Below, in pieces: positions 51,103 through 58,215 of a DNA stretch of 58,888 nt. Numbering within the stretch: the stretch's first letter is position 1; the number at the start of each line of letters is the position of its first letter. Made by a program: the position numbers and the translations under genes. The notes under the pieces were generated by a model, which did no database searches, was not told the origin of the DNA, and worked only from the letters and a program-made list of their open reading frames with translations. Source of the stretch: Pelagibacteraceae bacterium (lineage in GTDB: Bacteria > Pseudomonadota > Alphaproteobacteria > Pelagibacterales > Pelagibacteraceae); the NCBI GenBank assembly GCA_008638205.1, contig VTPO01000010.1:1-58888 (forward strand). Reading direction: 5' to 3'.

Positions 51103-51196
51103 AAAAAAGGCACTAGTGGGCGAATCCTCGCTGACTAATGTTGATCTCCTCCAAAGAGGACACCACAAAATTGTAATAATTTGTGGAAGTGATCAG
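51103..51196 (-). ncRNA. Candidate structured small RNA or attenuator leader upstream of ffh (unrecognised)
   Basis: Read on the minus strand, the 93-nt segment folds into a three-way junction. P1 is TGATC/GATCA (51191-51195 with 51142-51146). P2 is CCACAAA/TTTGTGG (51180-51186 with 51163-51169). P3 is TCCTC-TTTG-GAGGA (51147-51160). It then forms a 3' hairpin, CATTAGT/ACTAGTG (51134-51140 with 51111-51117) enclosing GCGA-GGAT-TCGC, followed by CC and six T residues (51103-51108), a convincing intrinsic terminator. A TTGACA/TATAGC promoter precedes it. The SRP RNA tetraloop region (GGAA with AGCAG) is not present. It may be an independent sRNA or a leader that attenuates ffh and the genes behind it. 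I know no family that fits. Confidence 0.55.
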
Positions 51197-51198
51197 AA

Positions 51199-51225
51199 GC
51201 TATATAGTAACAATTTAAATGTCAA
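51199..51225 (-). promoter_or_regulatory. Promoter for the small RNA / ffh block
   Basis: On the minus strand TTGACA (51220-51225) and TATAGC (51199-51204) are spaced by 15 nt, the same spacing as before sucC and mmsA. The predicted start is at about 51192-51195, where P1 of the RNA begins. The core TATATA (51201-51206) is palindromic and may also serve the dapF promoter on the other strand (TTGTGG 51181-51186, TATAGT 51203-51208). Confidence 0.55.
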
Positions 51226-51250
51226 GAAAACTGGAGTAATACTTAAAGTT

Positions 51251-52063
51251 ATGGATTTTAAAGGTTATACAATGAATGGCTTGGGCAATGATTTCCTAAT
51301 TTTAGATAATAGAACCAAACCTACTATTTTATCTAATGAGCAGATTAGACATTTGGCCAATAGAGATAATATTGGCTTTGATCAACTAATTATAATTGAA
51401 TCTGGAAATGATTCTGCTCATAATATTTTATTTTACAATTCCGACGGTGAAGAGGCTGAGGCCTGCGGAAATGGAAGTAGGTGTGTATCGCACTTACTAA
51501 TGGAAGAAAAAAAAATAAAAAAAATTTCTATCAATACCAAAAGTGGTATTTTAAATTCTATTGATAATGGAAACAAAAATATAACTATAGATATGGGTGA
51601 GCCAATATTTGATTGGGAAAAAATTCCGTTATCTGAAGAGATGGATCCTTCCAACGTTTGTATAACACTTAAAGACAATTCTAGTTTTATTGGTTATGCT
51701 CTGAGTGTGGGAAATCCACACATAATTTTCTTTAATGACATTGAGATAGATAAATTAAAAATAATTGGTCCTGAAATTGAAAATCATAAAACTTTTCCCA
51801 AAAAGTGTAATGTTACATTTGCTAAAATCATAGATCAAAATAATATTAAAGTGAATGTATGGGAACGTGGCGCAGGACTAACAAAAGCATGTGGAACTGG
51901 CGCATGTGCTACTGCTGTGGCCTCTGCTAAAAAAAATCTTACTGAAAGACATGTTAATATACATTTTCAAACTGGAAAGTTATCTATTGATTGGAAAGAA
52001 AACAATCACATACACATGTCTGGGCCCGTTTCTGATATCCAAGAAATTAATATTAGTATCTAA
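51251..52063 (+). CDS. dapF: Diaminopimelate epimerase DapF
   Basis: The 270-residue cofactor-free epimerase makes meso-diaminopimelate for lysine and peptidoglycan. The two catalytic cysteines are C72 in ACGNGSRC and C214 in KACGTGACA; MNGLGNDF is at 8-15. I start at ATG 51251, which gives the normal N-terminus. An upstream start at 51116 would read through the small-RNA locus. It is followed 2 bp later by ftsY. Confidence 0.95.
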   Translation: MDFKGYTMNGLGNDFLILDNRTKPTILSNEQIRHLANRDNIGFDQLIIIESGNDSAHNILFYNSDGEEAEACGNGSRCVSHLLMEEKKIKKISINTKSGILNSIDNGNKNITIDMGEPIFDWEKIPLSEEMDPSNVCITLKDNSSFIGYALSVGNPHIIFFNDIEIDKLKIIGPEIENHKTFPKKCNVTFAKIIDQNNIKVNVWERGAGLTKACGTGACATAVASAKKNLTERHVNIHFQTGKLSIDWKENNHIHMSGPVSDIQEINISI

Positions 52064-52065
52064 AA

Positions 52066-52974
52066 ATGGGATTCTTAAAAAATTTAAAAGAAGGGTTGTT
52101 TAAATCTTCATCAAACATATCTGAGAGTGTCTCTAATATCTTTCTAAAGTCTAAGCCTAATGAAAAAATATTAGAAGAGATTGAAGATTTCATGATTCAA
52201 TGTGATTTTGGAATTGATGTTGCAAGTAAGTTTAAATTAATTTTAGCAAATAAAAAGTTTTCTGAAGAAGAGCTAAAAAAAGAAAATTTTTATAATATTT
52301 TTTCAGAGGAGGTGACAAAAATTTTACAACCTCTAGAAAAAAAAATTGTAAATACCGGACCGGACTTTAAGACAATTATTGTATGTGGCGTTAATGGTAC
52401 TGGAAAAACAACCACCATTGGAAAGTTATCTAAATTATTTAAAAATCATAATAAAAAAGTTGTTATTGGTGCTGCAGATACTTTTAGAGCTGCTGCAATA
52501 GACCAGCTAAAGGTGTGGTGTGATAAAAATAATACAGAGATGATTCAGTCGGAAGTTGGTGCAGATCCTGCCTCCGTTGCATTTAAAACTCTTGAATACG
52601 CAAAAAATAATAATAAAGATTTGTGCATTATTGATACTGCCGGACGCCTTCAAAATAAAAAGAATTTGATGGAAGAATTTGCAAAGATTGTAAGGGTTCT
52701 AAAAAAAATTGATCCTGATGCTCCACAAGAAACATGGATTGTTTTGGATGCGACCACAGGACAAAATGCTATTGCGCAAATTGAAGAATTTCAAAAGATT
52801 ACTCCTTTAACTGGAATTGTTATGACCAAGCTAGACGGTACTGCCAAAGGTGGTATTTTGGTTGCCCTAGCAGATCGCTTTAAAATTCCAATTGTTGCTA
52901 TTGGTGTTGGAGAAAAAGAAGAAGATTTGAATCAATTTATTGCCTCAGAATATAGCCAGGCACTGATAAAATAA
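52066..52974 (+). CDS. ftsY: SRP receptor GTPase FtsY
   Basis: The 302-residue protein has a short N-terminal helix followed directly by the NG domain: P-loop GVNGTGKTT (108-116), DTAGRLQNK, and TKLDGTAKGG. The long acidic A domain of E. coli FtsY is missing, as in many alphaproteobacteria. It docks Ffh-ribosome complexes at the membrane. Its stop is 2 bp from that of a convergent hydrolase gene. Confidence 0.96.
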   Translation: MGFLKNLKEGLFKSSSNISESVSNIFLKSKPNEKILEEIEDFMIQCDFGIDVASKFKLILANKKFSEEELKKENFYNIFSEEVTKILQPLEKKIVNTGPDFKTIIVCGVNGTGKTTTIGKLSKLFKNHNKKVVIGAADTFRAAAIDQLKVWCDKNNTEMIQSEVGADPASVAFKTLEYAKNNNKDLCIIDTAGRLQNKKNLMEEFAKIVRVLKKIDPDAPQETWIVLDATTGQNAIAQIEEFQKITPLTGIVMTKLDGTAKGGILVALADRFKIPIVAIGVGEKEEDLNQFIASEYSQALIK

Positions 52975-52976
52975 AC

Positions 52977-53774
52977 CTAAAGAGCACTGATAAAATCTCT
53001 CAATACGGATACTAATTTTATATCGTATTTCATCATATGATCATCGGAACTTGGAAAATAAGAATACTTTGGGTTGTTCGCTTCTTGAAATAATGTTTTT
53101 CCCATATGAGCTGGAACAAGCGTGTCCATTTCTCCATGCATGATTAGAATAGGAGACACATTTTTTTTAATTTTTGAAAGAGATTCAAACCTATCTTTTA
53201 CAAGAATAGAGACTGGAAGAAATGGGTAAATCTTTTTCGCCATTGCTACCATGGAAGTGTAGGGAGATTCCAATATTATTCCAGCATATTTATAATCTTT
53301 AGCAAGTTCTAAAGCTACACCTGTTCCCAAAGACTCTCCATAAAGAATAATATTTGTTTTTATTATACCCTTCTGTTCTAACCAGCGTATTGAACTTTTA
53401 GCATCTTGATATAATCCATCTTCTGTTGGTTTTCCTTGGTTACCGCTAAATCCCCTCCAAGAAATAATTAAAAAATTTAAGTTTAATTGATTAATTTTGT
53501 TAAGTTTATAAATTCTATTATTAAGATTTCCAGCATTGCCGTGAAAAAAAACTAATGTCTTGTAGTTTGAATTTTTAAAAGAATACCAAGAATTTAGAAC
53601 AATATTTTCGGTTGAAGGGATTTCAACTTTTTTAAACTCAAACTGAATACCTGTTTCATCATAGCTATTAATATCTGGATAGTACATAAAAGTTCTCTGA
53701 AACAAAAACATAAATAGACAGATAGCAAAATAAGAAATGAGTAGTAAAATTATAATTTTTTTATAAAAAATCAT
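52977..53774 (-). CDS. Membrane-anchored alpha/beta-hydrolase (YfhR/ABHD13-like)
   Basis: The protein has 265 residues with an N-terminal hydrophobic anchor at about 6-25, then FFHGNAGN (76-83), SWRGFSGNQGKP, nucleophile GESLG (S148), acid in GEMDTLVP (about D217) and base in DDHMMK (about H247). The FHGN-x-GN motif defines the BEM46/YfhR group, of unknown substrate. It overlaps the EamA gene by 4 bp (ATGA) and ends the co-directional run from the TRAP genes. Confidence 0.85.
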   Translation of the reverse strand: MIFYKKIIILLLISYFAICLFMFLFQRTFMYYPDINSYDETGIQFEFKKVEIPSTENIVLNSWYSFKNSNYKTLVFFHGNAGNLNNRIYKLNKINQLNLNFLIISWRGFSGNQGKPTEDGLYQDAKSSIRWLEQKGIIKTNIILYGESLGTGVALELAKDYKYAGIILESPYTSMVAMAKKIYPFLPVSILVKDRFESLSKIKKNVSPILIMHGEMDTLVPAHMGKTLFQEANNPKYSYFPSSDDHMMKYDIKLVSVLRDFISAL

Positions 53775-54670
53775 TTAGAGTATTTTTTATTTGCGAGATA
53801 AATTCCCACTAACACCAACATAGCTCCATAAAAATGATAAACTTCTAGCTTTTCCCCAAATAAAATCATGCCATATATTGATCCATAAATTGGCATTAAA
53901 TATACCGTTAGTCCCGCAAGAGAAGCTCCAATTAATTGTTGTAATTTAGTGTACATAGTAAATGCTATTACGCCTGGAAATACTGCTGCTAGTAATACAA
54001 AAAAAAGAAATCCTAGATCGTAAGTTGTAGGAATAAAATAAATATTTTCTATTATAAGAAAAGGCAAAAGAAATGCAGCTCCCATAAAGCTCATTAAAGT
54101 AAACCTTGCAAGAATAGAAAATTGACTCTTGCGATGAATTAAACTGATAGAGAAAACTGCCCAACTGGTGGCAGATATAAGCATCCACAAATCTCCATAG
54201 GTAAAGACTAAACTTAATAAATTTTCAATATCTGCCTTAAATATCACAAAGGCTACTCCTCCAAAACTAATCCATATACCGAAATGCTGAATTAATTTTA
54301 ATCTTTCCTTAAAATAGACCGAAGACAAAAGGACAATTATAATTGGAGCTAATGCATAAATAATACTCATATTGGTTACGGTAGTTGTGAATCCTGAAAT
54401 GTATGGAAATGCACCACAAATTGAAAAGCCTGTGAACCCAAGAATTGCCAGATTGGAAAGTTCGCTTTTTATGCAATCCCTTTTCTGTTTTATTTCCTTA
54501 AGTACAAATGGAAGCATAAACAAAAAAACTACAAACCAGCGCCAAAATGCCAATGAGATTGGAGGAATAAAACCAAGAGCCCCTTTGCCAATAGCAATAT
54601 TGCTGGTCATAAAGATCGGCTGAATAAATAATAAAGAGAAATGTAAAAAATTGTTTTTAAGATTAGACAC
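53771..54670 (-). CDS. EamA-family (DMT superfamily) transporter
   Basis: This is a 299-residue membrane protein with ten hydrophobic helices in two EamA repeats (motif YALAPIIIVLLSSVYFKERLK-type end of repeat one; YLMPIYGSIYGMILFGEKLE-type end of repeat two). Relatives export amino acids or other metabolites. The start codon is GTG at 54670, 17 bp after the small ORF stop. Substrate is unknown; placement after an amidase fits export of a small amine or amino acid, but that is speculation. Confidence 0.85.
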   Translation of the reverse strand: MSNLKNNFLHFSLLFIQPIFMTSNIAIGKGALGFIPPISLAFWRWFVVFLFMLPFVLKEIKQKRDCIKSELSNLAILGFTGFSICGAFPYISGFTTTVTNMSIIYALAPIIIVLLSSVYFKERLKLIQHFGIWISFGGVAFVIFKADIENLLSLVFTYGDLWMLISATSWAVFSISLIHRKSQFSILARFTLMSFMGAAFLLPFLIIENIYFIPTTYDLGFLFFVLLAAVFPGVIAFTMYTKLQQLIGASLAGLTVYLMPIYGSIYGMILFGEKLEVYHFYGAMLVLVGIYLANKKYSK

Positions 54671-54687
54671 AACGATAAAGAAAATGA

Positions 54688-54867
54688 TTATTTTTTATCG
54701 AAGAAAGCCTCATAGACCATCATGCCAATAGCGATAGCCATTAAAATAAAAACAGGTAAGACATCAAAAAAACCAATCATGGGAGATCTCTGCAATGTAG
54801 TAGCCAAGCCAACTAGAAAAGCGATGGCCAGACTTACTCCTAAAATTGTTGTTATTTTATTAATCAT
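54688..54867 (-). CDS. 59-residue two-helix membrane protein between amidase and EamA genes
   Basis: The gene runs from ATG at 54867 to TAA at 54688, overlapping the amidase stop by 8 bp. The product has hydrophobic helices at about 8-24 and 36-54, a short charged loop with LQRSPMIGFFDVLP between them, and a basic C-terminus. The tight overlap with the amidase and the 17-bp gap to the EamA gene support it as real and translated. I do not recognise the family. It might be an accessory of either transporter. Confidence 0.6.
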   Translation of the reverse strand: MINKITTILGVSLAIAFLVGLATTLQRSPMIGFFDVLPVFILMAIAIGMMVYEAFFDKK

Positions 54868-56194
54868 TTTGTTTGCAATTTTTTTCTACCCAACTAGCAA
54901 CACCCAAAAACCTCAAATCATCATGCTTGTCGCCGATCAATTGAATGCCTAATGGTAGATCATTTTTTCCGGTAAGTAAAGGTAGTGAAATTGATGGAAG
55001 ACCCAAATAAGTCCACACTGTACTAAATTCTGGACTACCAGTATTTCCCAATCCCTTAGGAGCGACCCCAGAAGAGGCTGGTGTTAAAACTCCATGGTAA
55101 TCTTCAAATACCTCTTTGTAAGAATCATAACTTCTCTTCATAAAATCAATTGCCTCTGCATATTCTGTTGCAGAATTTTTAAAACCTCGCTCAATTGCAC
55201 TTACCATTTCTTTAGAAAGTTTTTTTTTATATTTTTTGTAATATAGTTGAAAATTATTGGCCATATCCGTCTCATGAATTATTTTATGATATTTTGGAAT
55301 GTCATCAAAATAAGAAGGGGTATCAAATACTTCAATATTTTTTTTAAAGGTCTTTATAAAAATTTCAAAAGATTCTTGGGATTCTTTATCAAGATTTTTC
55401 CAGTTCTTAGTTTTGTAAAAAATAAATTTGGGATCAAAGAGTGGACCTTTTCTACACACATCTATCATATCCTCTGTGGAATAATGAATTGTTGATGGAT
55501 CAAATAAATCTTTTTTAATTAACACCTTCGCTAGTAGCGCCACATCTTCTACAGATTTTCCAAAAATACCCACTTGGTCTAGCTTATCTGATTGTTTTAA
55601 AATTCCGTATCTAGAGATAAGGCCATATGATGGTTTGTATCCAACAACACCACAGTAAGATGCAGGTCTAATAGTTGAGCCATTAGTTTGCGAACCAATA
55701 GACAGGGGTGCCATATAGGCTGCCACTGCTGCTGCAGATCCACTTGAAGAACCTCCGGGGGTCCTTTTGTAATCATGAGGATTGGTAGTTTTTCCTGGAT
55801 GAAAATAGGCAAGTTCTGTTGTCTCTGTTTTTCCCATAATAATAGCACCCGCTACTTTAAGAAGATTAACAACCTCCGAATCTTGGGAGGTATTCATTTT
55901 TTTTCTTATGGTAGTCCCACATTCTGTCGGCATATCCAAAGTTCCAATTATGTCTTTAACAGCTACAGGCAATCCATGTAATAATCCCAATGGTTTTCCT
56001 GAAATTCTATGCTCATCTGCTTCTGCAGCTTTTTCTAAAAGTAATTTTTTATTAAAGTGTGACCAAGCTTTCACATCTTTTTCAAACTTACCTATTCTTT
56101 CAATATACTGTGAGCAAACTTCGACAGAAGAAATTTCGCCTTCTCTTAGTTGTGCAGCTAATTCACTGGCCGAAAGAGAAAAAATATCTGACAT
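54860..56194 (-). CDS. Amidase-signature family hydrolase
   Basis: The 444-residue protein carries the Ser-cisSer-Lys triad of amidase-signature enzymes: K80 in VAVKDIIG, the cis-serine S150 in GGSSSGSAAA, and nucleophile S173 in GSQTNGS. The C-terminus has LPSISLPL and GIQLIGD as usual. It lacks the Gln/tRNA features that would mark GatA, and gatC and gatB are not adjacent, so a catabolic amidase is more likely. It sits 9 bp after dctM, so it probably acts on the compound brought in by the TRAP transporter. Confidence 0.87.
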   Translation of the reverse strand: MSDIFSLSASELAAQLREGEISSVEVCSQYIERIGKFEKDVKAWSHFNKKLLLEKAAEADEHRISGKPLGLLHGLPVAVKDIIGTLDMPTECGTTIRKKMNTSQDSEVVNLLKVAGAIIMGKTETTELAYFHPGKTTNPHDYKRTPGGSSSGSAAAVAAYMAPLSIGSQTNGSTIRPASYCGVVGYKPSYGLISRYGILKQSDKLDQVGIFGKSVEDVALLAKVLIKKDLFDPSTIHYSTEDMIDVCRKGPLFDPKFIFYKTKNWKNLDKESQESFEIFIKTFKKNIEVFDTPSYFDDIPKYHKIIHETDMANNFQLYYKKYKKKLSKEMVSAIERGFKNSATEYAEAIDFMKRSYDSYKEVFEDYHGVLTPASSGVAPKGLGNTGSPEFSTVWTYLGLPSISLPLLTGKNDLPLGIQLIGDKHDDLRFLGVASWVEKNCKQND

Positions 56195-56203
56195 AAAAAT
56201 TAT

Positions 56204-57565
56204 TTAATTTGGAAATAATGTTTCTGGTAACCACAGAGCTATGCCAGGGAACATATACATCAGCACCATTGCAAAAATAACAATTCCAAGGAATGGCATA
56301 ATGCCCGCAAAAATTTCCATTAACTCTACATTTCTTTTTTGAACACCTTTTAAGTAATAGGCAGACATGGCCATAGGCGGTGTTAAAAAAGATGTTTGTA
56401 AGTTTAAAGCAATTAGCATTGCAAAAAAGTAAGGATCCACTCCAAACACTTCTAGTAGTGGTAAAAAAATTGGAACAAAAATAATTAAAATTTCCGTCCA
56501 TTCTAATGGCCAACCTAAAAGAAAAATAATTATTTGTGTAATAACCAAGAACTGCCAAGGAGCTATGTCTATGGATTTAAAGAAATGCTCAAATATTTCA
56601 TGTCCTCCAAGATAAGAAAACACTGAAGAAAACGTCCATGAACCAATAAATAACCACATAATCATTGCAGTTGTTTTGGCAGTTAAAAAAACAGATTCTT
56701 TAAAACTTTTCCACTTTAGTGTTTTATAAAAATAAGACAAAACAAGCGCACCAAACGCCCCAGCTGCAGCAGCCTCTGCAGGAGTTGCAATACCTGCCAA
56801 TATTGTTCCAAGAACCAACATAATTAAACCAAAAAGAGGTAAAAAAGAAACTAGCACTTCTTTTAAAATTTCAGATTGTGGGGGTATATCCTCAGCTTTA
56901 GGCTTAGGAGCAATAGAGGGATCTAACCAAGCTCTAGTAACAGCATAAGTCACGTATAGTCCGGCAAGTAGTAGTCCTGGAAAAATTGCAGCTGCAAATA
57001 ATCTTAGTGGAGATAACTGAGCAATAACAGAGTAAACAATTAACATAATACTTGGTGGTATTAAAATTCCCAAACATCCACCCGCACAAATTATTCCTGA
57101 AGCAAATTTTTTATCGTATCCAGCTTTTATCATTGCTGGCCAAGCTAAAAGTCCCATTAGAGTTACAACAGCACCAATAATTCCTGTTGCTGTAGAAAAC
57201 AAAGTACAAGTTATTAATGCGGCTACTGCCATTGAGGCTGGTAATTTGTGAGCAGCGAGTCTAATTGCAAAAAATAATTTAGCTACAATTCCAGCTCTTT
57301 CAACAAGATATCCCATAAATAAAAAAAGCGGAACGGCTGTCAAAACATTATTATCCATAACAGTGTAAGTATTTTGAACAAATAATGAAAAAATTCTGTT
57401 ATCAAATAAATGTTCCATCAAACCTGGATCGTAATAAGCATAGTAACCAAACCCAATTCCCATCGCCATTAGAGTGAATGCAATTGGAAAGCCAAGAAGA
57501 ACTGCAAATAAAAAGAGTCCCATCATTAAGATCGCTATTTCTGGATTAGTCAAACTAAATAACAT
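56204..57565 (-). CDS. dctM: TRAP transporter large permease DctM
   Basis: The 453-residue inner-membrane protein has about twelve hydrophobic helices. Typical motifs are VLLGFPIAFTLM near 25, AVPLFLFMGYLVERAG, CAGGCLGILIPPSI and TPAEAAAAGAFGAL. It moves substrate with Na+ symport. I prefer ATG 57565, which has GGAG 9 nt upstream and overlaps dctQ by 11 bp. An earlier ATG at 57580 would add five residues. It sits between dctQ and the amidase. Confidence 0.93.
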   Translation of the reverse strand: MLFSLTNPEIAILMMGLFLFAVLLGFPIAFTLMAMGIGFGYYAYYDPGLMEHLFDNRIFSLFVQNTYTVMDNNVLTAVPLFLFMGYLVERAGIVAKLFFAIRLAAHKLPASMAVAALITCTLFSTATGIIGAVVTLMGLLAWPAMIKAGYDKKFASGIICAGGCLGILIPPSIMLIVYSVIAQLSPLRLFAAAIFPGLLLAGLYVTYAVTRAWLDPSIAPKPKAEDIPPQSEILKEVLVSFLPLFGLIMLVLGTILAGIATPAEAAAAGAFGALVLSYFYKTLKWKSFKESVFLTAKTTAMIMWLFIGSWTFSSVFSYLGGHEIFEHFFKSIDIAPWQFLVITQIIIFLLGWPLEWTEILIIFVPIFLPLLEVFGVDPYFFAMLIALNLQTSFLTPPMAMSAYYLKGVQKRNVELMEIFAGIMPFLGIVIFAMVLMYMFPGIALWLPETLFPN

Positions 57566-58139
57566 CTTTTTGATCTCCATCTTGGGCTGCTCTCATTAAA
57601 ATCTTTTCTGTTTCTTCTGCAACAACCATTCTTGCAGGCCATTGCCCTGTTCGAATACAAATTATACACCGGAACAGCTCACTAATACCCTGGATAGTTA
57701 ACAATGTACCAGCGCATGGTATCATTGCTTTCACCATATAAATTTGAATTTGTGCAGGGCTACTCCAGCTTGTCTCTTTAATCTTCCACGCTAATTTTGC
57801 ATACTCAAAACCATAAAACGCAAGGGCTATAACCCCTGGAAAAAAGAAAATAAAATATAAAACAAAATCTATTTTTGCCTGTGTTTTTTGAGTAAATAAT
57901 CTGTAAATAACATCTCCTCTAACATGAGCTTCTGTAGCTAAGGTATATGCTCCTGACATCATAAGAATGGCACCATACATTTGCATACTAAAATCAAAGT
58001 TCCATAAAGTTGGTGCATTAAATACATATGCCATAATTACTTCATAAACTGTTCCTCCCATTAAAATCACAATACACCATGAAAATGCTTTGCCCATGGA
58101 GGTGCTAAGCGAATCTGCAAATTTAATAAAAGATCTCAT
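57555..58139 (-). CDS. dctQ: TRAP transporter small permease DctQ
   Basis: The 194-residue protein has four hydrophobic helices; motifs LMGGTVYEVIMAYVFNAPTLWN-type region (about 27-48) and the second-helix LATEAHVRGDV are characteristic of DctQ, in the subgroup paired with larger DctM proteins. It starts 76 bp after dctP, with a terminator in the gap, and overlaps dctM. Confidence 0.9.
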   Translation of the reverse strand: MRSFIKFADSLSTSMGKAFSWCIVILMGGTVYEVIMAYVFNAPTLWNFDFSMQMYGAILMMSGAYTLATEAHVRGDVIYRLFTQKTQAKIDFVLYFIFFFPGVIALAFYGFEYAKLAWKIKETSWSSPAQIQIYMVKAMIPCAGTLLTIQGISELFRCIICIRTGQWPARMVVAEETEKILMRAAQDGDQKDVI

Positions 58140-58168
58140 AAGATTTAAAAAATTTCTTAAATATTATT

Positions 58169-58199
58169 AAAAAAAGGGGGCCCTAATACCCCCTTTTTT
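58169..58199 (-). terminator. Terminator or attenuator between dctP and dctQ
   Basis: AAAAAAAGGGGG and CCCCCTTTTTT form a strong stem around the 8-nt loop CCCTAATA (58181-58188), with the T run on either strand. It lies after the dctP stop and 30 bp before the dctQ ATG. It would end most transcripts after dctP and let a minority continue, giving excess binding protein over permease. Confidence 0.8.
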
Positions 58200-58215
58200 A
58201 GTTTTGTAAAGTTAA

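Noticed and set aside
51103-51196. SRP (4.5S) RNA
   Set aside because: The size and the ffh neighbour fit, but the conserved GGAA tetraloop and the AGCAG internal loop are missing; the fold is a three-way junction rather than a single rod.
51103-51196. Lysine riboswitch for dapF
   Set aside because: Too short, on the strand opposite to dapF by promoter and U-run evidence, and lacking the multi-helix lysine-aptamer layout.
51116-51250. N-terminal extension of DapF or a coding role for this segment
   Set aside because: DapF begins normally at 51251; the segment folds as RNA on the other strand and the extra peptide has no recognisable motif.
54860-56194. GatA subunit of Glu-tRNA(Gln) amidotransferase
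   Set aside because: Amidase triad is shared, but gatC/gatB are not adjacent and the context is a TRAP transport operon.
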